From positions 1 to 64,000 of the forward strand of contig JADLEX010000098.1 in assembly GCA_020845895.1 (NCBI GenBank): 64,000 bases of DNA. Direction: 5' to 3'. Each line of letters starts with the position of its first letter. The first letter of the stretch is position 1. Made by a program: the position numbers and the translations under genes. Shown here in pieces: positions 59,221-64,000 of the stretch. The notes under the pieces were generated by a model, which was not told the DNA's origin, did no database searches, and was given only the letters and a program-made list of their open reading frames with translations. The DNA comes from Deltaproteobacteria bacterium (GTDB taxonomy: Bacteria; Lernaellota; Lernaellaia; JACKCT01).

Positions 59221-60516
59221 ATGGCCTTGGCCAAGATCGATCCCAAAGAGCCCGGAATTGAGCGCGCGAAAGTCACCCTGATCGGGTTCGACAGCGAGGA
59301 CGTCCGTTACGAGGCGGTCAAGAAGATCGCCGAATTGCTGGACATCAGCTTCGACGAGGCGACCGAGTTGGCCGAGTCGGCGCCCGTGGACCTGCTGCCG
59401 TCGGCGCCGGTCGAGGCGGCCGAACTGCTGGCCGAAAAGCTCGCCAATGCCGGGTGCATCGCCGAAGCGCTTCCCCTTGGACAGGTCTATCGGTACTGCG
59501 AAACGCACCCCCACCGACGTGCGCGGGCGCGGTGCAAGACCTGCGAGATCAACATCTGCGAGCTGTGCCTGCGCAACAGCAAGGGCCGTTTCTACTGCCC
59601 CGAGCATTACGAAATCTTCAAGCAGAAGCGCACGTTGCGGATGGTGGGGGTCGCACTCGCCGGCGTCGCGGCGCTCTTCGTCGCCGCGTTCTTCTCCGCG
59701 CCGCTGATTCGGATGTGGAAATTTTACATCTCGTCGTTCGACACGCACGTGGCCGTCATCTACGTCTCGCAAAAACCCAACGAGGCGCAGAGCACGTTCT
59801 TTACGAAAAACATGGCGCGATCGCTGGAAGAACCGGGCTACCACCCGGGAGACGCGCACACGATCGCCGACCTCGCCGACTGGTTCAACCACGAGTACCA
59901 GCGCGTCACGACCGATTCGGATTCGCCCTTCGAACTGACGTCGTACGGGTTCTATACGATCAAGATCGGTCCGCCGCCCGCCGCGCCCGCGGGGGACAAG
60001 TCGTACAAGGGCCTGGAAATGAAGGCGGCCTACTGGGGCTACTTCAAGGACCTGATCGAGCAGAACCACCTGACCGACCGCGTGGACGCCGACGTGGTGC
60101 TGCTCGTGGAGCTCGTCGACGACACGGGCCGCGACCGCGACTTCATCGAGGATCTGGGCAGCGCGCAGTTCGGTTACGCTTACATTCAGATTCCAGTAGC
60201 GAATATGAAGTGGTCGAACGATTACTACGTCGCCGCCGCCGGCCACTACATCGCCCGCGCGCTCGGGGCGTCGCTCAAGCTCTCGGACAAGGGATTCCCG
60301 AAGAACCCCGAGGGGCTCGCGAGCCCGCAGCAGCAGCCGCCGTTCCCGCAGCCGCAAGCCGAGATCGCCGCGGGTTACCGCGCGGTCGAGGAGTTTACGA
60401 TCGAGCGGCCGAGCACGCTGGACGACTACGTGGTCGGTCCGCTGACCGGATACGAATTCGGATGGATTTCGGCCAACCTCGTTCAGGGGATCTATCCGAA
60501 CGCCACGTTCCAATAA
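59221..60516 (+). CDS. membrane protein with L7/L12-CTD-like and B-box zinc-finger domains
   Basis: A 431-residue protein. Residues 15-82 resemble the ribosomal L7/L12 C-terminal domain (AKVTLIGFDSEDVRYEAVKK, FDEATELAESAPVDLLP, AELLAEKLANAGC). Residues 89-130 are a B-box-type zinc finger with the ligands in YCETHPHRRARARCKTCEI, CELCLRN, FYCPEHY. One membrane helix follows (about 140-163). The C-terminal 265 residues, probably periplasmic, contain VAVIYVSQKP, VVLLVELVDDTGRDRD and AAAGHYIARALG, recalling archaemetzincin-like metallopeptidases but without an HExxH. No known protein combines these by my recall. The gene at 60547 follows within 30 bp. Confidence 0.7.
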   Translation: MALAKIDPKEPGIERAKVTLIGFDSEDVRYEAVKKIAELLDISFDEATELAESAPVDLLPSAPVEAAELLAEKLANAGCIAEALPLGQVYRYCETHPHRRARARCKTCEINICELCLRNSKGRFYCPEHYEIFKQKRTLRMVGVALAGVAALFVAAFFSAPLIRMWKFYISSFDTHVAVIYVSQKPNEAQSTFFTKNMARSLEEPGYHPGDAHTIADLADWFNHEYQRVTTDSDSPFELTSYGFYTIKIGPPPAAPAGDKSYKGLEMKAAYWGYFKDLIEQNHLTDRVDADVVLLVELVDDTGRDRDFIEDLGSAQFGYAYIQIPVANMKWSNDYYVAAAGHYIARALGASLKLSDKGFPKNPEGLASPQQQPPFPQPQAEIAAGYRAVEEFTIERPSTLDDYVVGPLTGYEFGWISANLVQGIYPNATFQ

Positions 60517-60546
60517 CCCGGCCGCCGCGCGGCCCGGGGGACGACC

Positions 60547-61371
60547 GTGAAAACAACGCGGGCGGCGATCGCTCGAATCGCTTTCATGTCCGTTTGCCTC
60601 GCCGTCGCGTGCGGTGCTTGTGCCGGCGATCTCGCCCCATCCCCCGCCCGATTCGAACTCGAACTCGTGCAATCCGCCGCCGGGCGACTCGTGCTCACCG
60701 GCCGCGCGCCGGTTCCCGACGGCACGTGGGTCTATCTCGACGTGGTCGGCGATCCCGGACGGCTGGACGCCCTGTGGGGAGAGGCCGCACCGGTCTTCGA
60801 TGGTCGGTTCGCGCTCACGCTGCCCTTCACGGAGCCGCTGGTCTATCACGCGCGGGCCGGGCTCTCGCCGAGCCTCAATCCGTCGCTCGCCGATGCGTTC
60901 GCGAAGATCCCGGAGCGCCCCGGCATCGAAATTTTGAAGACCGATGCGGGGCCAGAAATCGTCGTGCGTCTCAAGACCGCCATCGGCACGCCCGCCGAGC
61001 GCGCCGCCGCCCACAAGGCGGTGATTGCCGATCTGCGTGCGTGGGAAAAGTCGTTCGCCCGCGAGACGGAGGATCTGGCAAACGGCGACGCGAAGGCGTT
61101 GCCCGAGATCTGGCGACGATACGCACGAGAGCGCGACCGGCTTCGCGGCGCCACGCCCGGGCGGCTGCTCTACGCGCCCGCGGCCGCGGCGGATCTGACG
61201 AAATGGGCCGACGACCTGGACGACCTGATGCGCCTCGCCGCCGCTCGCGCGACGGGTGCGCACGACGCCGACGCGTGGGAAAAGTCCCTTCGTTCAGCCC
61301 AAAAACGAGCCGAATCTTACGCCAAGCGAATCGCCGATCTCGACGCCGCGATGGAGAGCGACGCGCACTGA
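60547..61371 (+). CDS. lipoprotein, unknown function
   Basis: A 274-residue protein with lipobox LAVAC, a beta-sandwich-like N-terminal half (FELELVQSAAGRLVLTGRAP, TWVYLDVVGD, RFALTLPF) and a helical, charged C-terminal half (EKSFARETEDLANGDAKALP; RSAQKRAESYAKRIADLD). GTG 60547 is preceded by GGGGG. It sits 30 bp behind the B-box membrane protein and is probably translated from the same message, so the two may act together at the inner face of the periplasm (inference). Confidence 0.65.
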   Translation: MKTTRAAIARIAFMSVCLAVACGACAGDLAPSPARFELELVQSAAGRLVLTGRAPVPDGTWVYLDVVGDPGRLDALWGEAAPVFDGRFALTLPFTEPLVYHARAGLSPSLNPSLADAFAKIPERPGIEILKTDAGPEIVVRLKTAIGTPAERAAAHKAVIADLRAWEKSFARETEDLANGDAKALPEIWRRYARERDRLRGATPGRLLYAPAAAADLTKWADDLDDLMRLAAARATGAHDADAWEKSLRSAQKRAESYAKRIADLDAAMESDAH

Positions 61372-61376
61372 GCCGA

Positions 61377-61405
61377 TTGCCCCAACCGCTTCACATCGAT
61401 AAAAT
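61377..61405 (+). promoter_or_regulatory. promoter candidate of the gene at 61442
   Basis: TTGCCC at 61377, a 17-bp spacer and a near-consensus -10 TAAAAT at 61400. Confidence 0.45.
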
Positions 61406-61441
61406 GCTTCCATCTGAAACTTCGGACGAAAGAGGTGCCCC

Positions 61442-62302
61442 ATGCGCGCGGCATTGGTGTCGGTATTGTTCGCGGTGCTCGTGTTTGCTTCGGGACTGAC
61501 CGGTTGCGGCGGCGATGACGACGATTCCGGCGGCGGATCGGGCGGCGACGACGATACCGGCGACGACGATACGGGTGACGACGATGCCGGTGACGACGAC
61601 GTGTCGGACGATGACGCCGATGACGACACCGACGACGACACGGGCGACGACGACACCGGCACCACGACGACGACCGTGACGACGACGACCACCACCACGA
61701 CGATCCCCGATCTCTACTTCGACGACTTCGAGTCTTATGCGCCGGACGCGGCGCCGACGTCACCGTGGGTCATCCAGGTCAATGGCGCGACCACGATCAC
61801 CGTTGCGGACGAAATCGCCAAGGACGGCGAGGGGCAGTTCCTGAAGTACGTCGCGGGCGCGGATTCCGGCGACTTCGGAAATGCGTCCACCTACATCAAC
61901 ATCGCCGATGACGCGGTCTATTCGTTCGACGTCTACCGCCTCGCCGGGGCGTCGCTGGAAATGCGGATTTCATACCATGACGGGTTTTGGCTCGACGAAG
62001 TCATCGTGGGATTCGCCGGAGCGACCAACAAACTCCAGGCGTGGGATTCGTCCGTCCCGGGCTGGCTCGAGTGCGACACCGTGTCCTACGACGAGTGGCA
62101 GCGCGTCGAGGTCGTGTACTACTGGTACATGGGTAAGTTCGACGTCTATCTCGACGGCGTTCTGACTGCCTGCGACGACGTCCCATTGAACCACGACGAC
62201 GAACAGCCCCTGACCCTCGTCCAGTTCCTCGACTTCACGTCGGCGGGATACGGCGGCACCGCGTACCTCGACAACGTCGGTATCCAATCTTACGGAGACT
62301 GA
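61442..62302 (+). CDS. Asp-rich lipoprotein with poly-Thr linker and LamG-like domain
   Basis: A 286-residue protein: lipobox GLTGC (Cys22), an Asp tract of about 45 residues, a run of about 15 residues that are nearly all Thr, and a LamG-like beta-sandwich starting YFDDFESYAPDAAPTSPWV. The last domain is paralogous to that of 52370. The Thr run could be an O-glycosylation site (inference). AGAGG lies upstream of the ATG. It is followed by a hairpin at 62328. Confidence 0.8.
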   Translation: MRAALVSVLFAVLVFASGLTGCGGDDDDSGGGSGGDDDTGDDDTGDDDAGDDDVSDDDADDDTDDDTGDDDTGTTTTTVTTTTTTTTIPDLYFDDFESYAPDAAPTSPWVIQVNGATTITVADEIAKDGEGQFLKYVAGADSGDFGNASTYINIADDAVYSFDVYRLAGASLEMRISYHDGFWLDEVIVGFAGATNKLQAWDSSVPGWLECDTVSYDEWQRVEVVYYWYMGKFDVYLDGVLTACDDVPLNHDDEQPLTLVQFLDFTSAGYGGTAYLDNVGIQSYGD

Positions 62303-62327
62303 GCCCCGCGCTTCTCGCGACGCGCCG

Positions 62328-62368
62328 GGCCGCGCGCAGCGCATGACCTTCGTCATGGCGCGCGGTCC
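62328..62368 (+). terminator. possible terminator hairpin
   Basis: GCATGAC, a CTTC loop and GTCATG, extended by CGCGC/GCGCG pairs with a bulge, 25 bp after the stop at 62302. No T-run follows. Confidence 0.35.
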
Positions 62369-62450
62369 GGGCCGGGTTCACGCTGCCCCCGTCCCCATTT
62401 CACAAATCTGAACGGGCGCGGCGCACAGGTGTGTTCGCGCGGGAGGTCGC

Positions 62451-63317
62451 ATGAGGCTGTTTCGTGTGCGCGCGCTGTGTGTTCTCGTGCCGATTTTGAT
62501 CTTCGCGGTCGCGTGCGGCGGAGCGCCGCCCAAGGAGCCGCCGACGACTCCGGTCGCCAAGACCGAACCGGCACCGCCTCCCCCGCCGCCCCCACCTCCG
62601 CCGCCGCCCGCCGAGATGAAGGCTCAGTCGACGATCGTGGTCGCCCCGATCCTGCCGGGCAAGATGGACACGTGGAAGGGGTTCATTTCGGCGGCCAACG
62701 GCCCGCGAAAAGGTGAATACGAGGCGTCGCGTAAAACCGCCGGCATGACGCAGGAATCCGTCTTCGTTCAGAAGACGCCGCACGGCGATTTCGCCGTGGT
62801 GTATATCGAAGCCGCGGATCCCAAGGCCGCGTTCGAGACGTTCAAGAATGGCGCGACGCCCATGGACAAGGACTTTGTCGCCCTGCTCAAGGACGTGCAC
62901 GGCATCGACGTCTCCCAGCCGATGCCGCCGGTCGAACTGCGCGCGGGCTACGAGGGCGACGGCAAGCGCGGCGGGGGAAACAACGCGTTCTTCATTCCGG
63001 TTCTTCCCGGCAGGGAGGCCGACGCGGACAAGTGGATGACCGACATGGAAGGCCCCAAGGCCGCGGAATTCGATCGCACCCGTGCCCTGACGGGCGTGAC
63101 CTTCGAGCGCGTGTTCAAGGTGAGCACGCCGAACGGCATGCTGATCGCGGTTTACATCGAGGCGGCGGACCCGGCCGCGGCGCTGAAGAACATGGGGACC
63201 TCGACGGACCCTTTCCTCGTGCAGTTCTTCAAGGACGCGCAGGCCGTGACCGGAATCGACTTCACGAAGGGGAGTCCACCGGTGAACGAGAAGCTCTCCG
63301 AATACAAGGCGATGTGA
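62451..63317 (+). CDS. lipoprotein with duplicated alpha/beta barrel domain
   Basis: A 288-residue protein: lipobox FAVAC (Cys22), a Pro-rich linker with twelve consecutive Pro, and two homologous domains of about 100 residues. In the first, VAPILPGKMDTWKGF, ESVFVQKTPHGDFAVVYIEA, ADPKAAFETF and HGIDVSQPMPP are matched in the second by FFIPVLPGREADADKW, ERVFKVSTPNGMLIAVYIEA, ADPAAALKNM and TGIDFTKGSPP. The repeated VVYIEAADP strand suggests a ferredoxin-like dimeric alpha/beta barrel (ABM-like) folded as a pseudodimer. A signal-anchored periplasmic sensor or small-molecule binder is possible. Not Asp-rich. Confidence 0.75.
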   Translation: MRLFRVRALCVLVPILIFAVACGGAPPKEPPTTPVAKTEPAPPPPPPPPPPPPAEMKAQSTIVVAPILPGKMDTWKGFISAANGPRKGEYEASRKTAGMTQESVFVQKTPHGDFAVVYIEAADPKAAFETFKNGATPMDKDFVALLKDVHGIDVSQPMPPVELRAGYEGDGKRGGGNNAFFIPVLPGREADADKWMTDMEGPKAAEFDRTRALTGVTFERVFKVSTPNGMLIAVYIEAADPAAALKNMGTSTDPFLVQFFKDAQAVTGIDFTKGSPPVNEKLSEYKAM

Positions 63318-63360
63318 ACGACGAGCCGCAAGGCCATGTGATCGGCACACATGAATCGCG

Positions 63361-63394
63361 AAACGGCCGGGGCGACGCGCTCCGGCCGTTTTTT
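63361..63394 (+). terminator. intrinsic terminator
   Basis: AAACGGCCGG pairs with CCGGCCGTTT over an 11-nt loop and runs into TTTTT; it lies between genes convergent at 63317 and 63405. Confidence 0.9.
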
Positions 63395-63404
63395 CATCCG
63401 ACGG

Positions 63405-64000
63405 CTACTCGACGGGACGCATGACGTCGGGCGTGATCTCCCACGGCTCGATGCCGTCCGTCTTCGACTTCACGACGACGCGAAAGTCCTTGCCGTTCGC
63501 GGTGTAGGACTCGACCGTCACCGTCTCGCTCAGCCTGCCCGAGCCCTCGTCGATCTTCGCCAGATCCGCCGTGCCGAAGGTGAGCGGCGCGGCGTCGTTG
63601 TTCGCGATCTGAACCGCCATGTGCATGCGAATCTTCGCCGCGACCGCCCGCATGCGCGCGCTCTCGGCCTGGCGCTCGGCCGTATCCACGAGCGAGATGT
63701 TGTTGAGCAATGCGTTGACTTCCGCCGCGCGCTCGCCCTTGGGATTCGCGGCGAGCAGCCGTTCGAGGATCTTCTTCGCCGCGCCCTGCCGGTGCTTCAT
63801 CAACAGCGACTTCGCGTGCATCATCGGCAGCTCCCACTCGAGCTGCTTCGCCGCGGCCTTCCCGGCGGCCGTGTTCGCGAAGTTCGACGCGACGTCCTCG
63901 AGCGTGGCTGTCGCCGCGCGGAACTCGCCGTTGCGCGCGCGGTCGAGGGCGCGGTTGACCGTGTCGTCCAGGTCCGCCTCGATCTCCGCGATCGCCTTTT
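63405..64000 (-). CDS. helical-repeat protein, 5' part outside the window
   Basis: The frame is open to base 64000, so at least 198 C-terminal residues are seen. The N-terminal visible part is alpha-helical and TPR-like (NRALDRARNGEFRAATATLE; KSLLMKHRQGAAKKILERLL), then a helix with NALLNNISLVDTAERQ and a C-terminal beta segment (ETVTVESYTANGKDFRVVVK). This resembles the tail of vWA-TPR proteins (Ca-activated chloride channel homologues), where a helical domain follows a vWA domain, but the diagnostic part is missing. Confidence 0.65.
   Translation of the reverse strand, partial: KAIAEIEADLDDTVNRALDRARNGEFRAATATLEDVASNFANTAAGKAAAKQLEWELPMMHAKSLLMKHRQGAAKKILERLLAANPKGERAAEVNALLNNISLVDTAERQAESARMRAVAAKIRMHMAVQIANNDAAPLTFGTADLAKIDEGSGRLSETVTVESYTANGKDFRVVVKSKTDGIEPWEITPDVMRPVE

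Overview
The window comes from a high-GC (by eye about two thirds G+C), didermic, uncultured-type bacterium. Evidence for an outer membrane is a very large number of lipoproteins, a GspL/GspM pair, an AsmA-like protein and TAM/LPS-type envelope logic. MopE-like, SBBP and LVIVD repeat proteins, a receiver-DUF4388-DnaJ-TPR protein and an FHA protein resemble the former Deltaproteobacteria (Myxococcota and related candidate phyla). That placement is inference. No rRNA, tRNA or CRISPR array was seen. The gene density is high and most genes look chromosomal rather than phage- or plasmid-borne. The outstanding theme is a set of twelve different proteins that carry long, low-complexity aspartate-rich tracts. 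In ten the tract follows the signal peptide or lipobox cysteine directly; in two it is a C-terminal tail. The globular parts are unrelated: MopE/beta-helix, LVIVD propeller, SBBP propeller, LamG-like, Cys-rich, S33 hydrolase, C25 protease and unknown folds. Layout: 1-0.9 kb, remains of an IS4-family insertion and a short repeat array. 1-12.4 kb, envelope functions (Asp-rich lipoprotein, GT-C glycosyltransferase, CapA, vWA-FHA protein, radical SAM, L,D-transpeptidase, AsmA-GT51 transglycosylase, Rrf2 regulator). 12.7-21.5 kb, gingipain-like protease, STAS-like protein, valS and a type IIG restriction-modification enzyme. 21.6-31.8 kb, Asp-rich lipoproteins, a MEMO-like protein, a hydrolase, a sulfatase-like protein and an NDP-forming acyl-CoA synthetase. 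31.8-34.8 kb, an McrBC type IV restriction system whose McrB carries Mrr_N and EVE-like domains. 34.8-44.7 kb, creatininase family, GspL/GspM, alpha/beta hydrolase, a FitAB/VapBC-type toxin-antitoxin pair with a clear operator, a DUF92/phytol-kinase-like pair and an SDR. 44.7-51 kb, pseudo-receiver/DnaJ/TPR protein, FecR-domain protein, rplS, stand-alone biotinyl domain and BKACE-family enzyme. 51-64 kb, three consecutive Asp-rich surface proteins, aldo-keto reductase, a MazF-type toxin-antitoxin pair, S33 hydrolase, an L7/L12-like/B-box membrane protein and further lipoproteins. Sigma70-type promoters (TTGAC-N17/18-TANNNT) are visible at many genes and several convergent pairs are separated by strong GC hairpins with CGAA or UUCG-type loops. 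The best candidates for new biology are the poly-Asp surface proteome, the pseudo-receiver J-domain protein and the L7/L12-B-box membrane protein.
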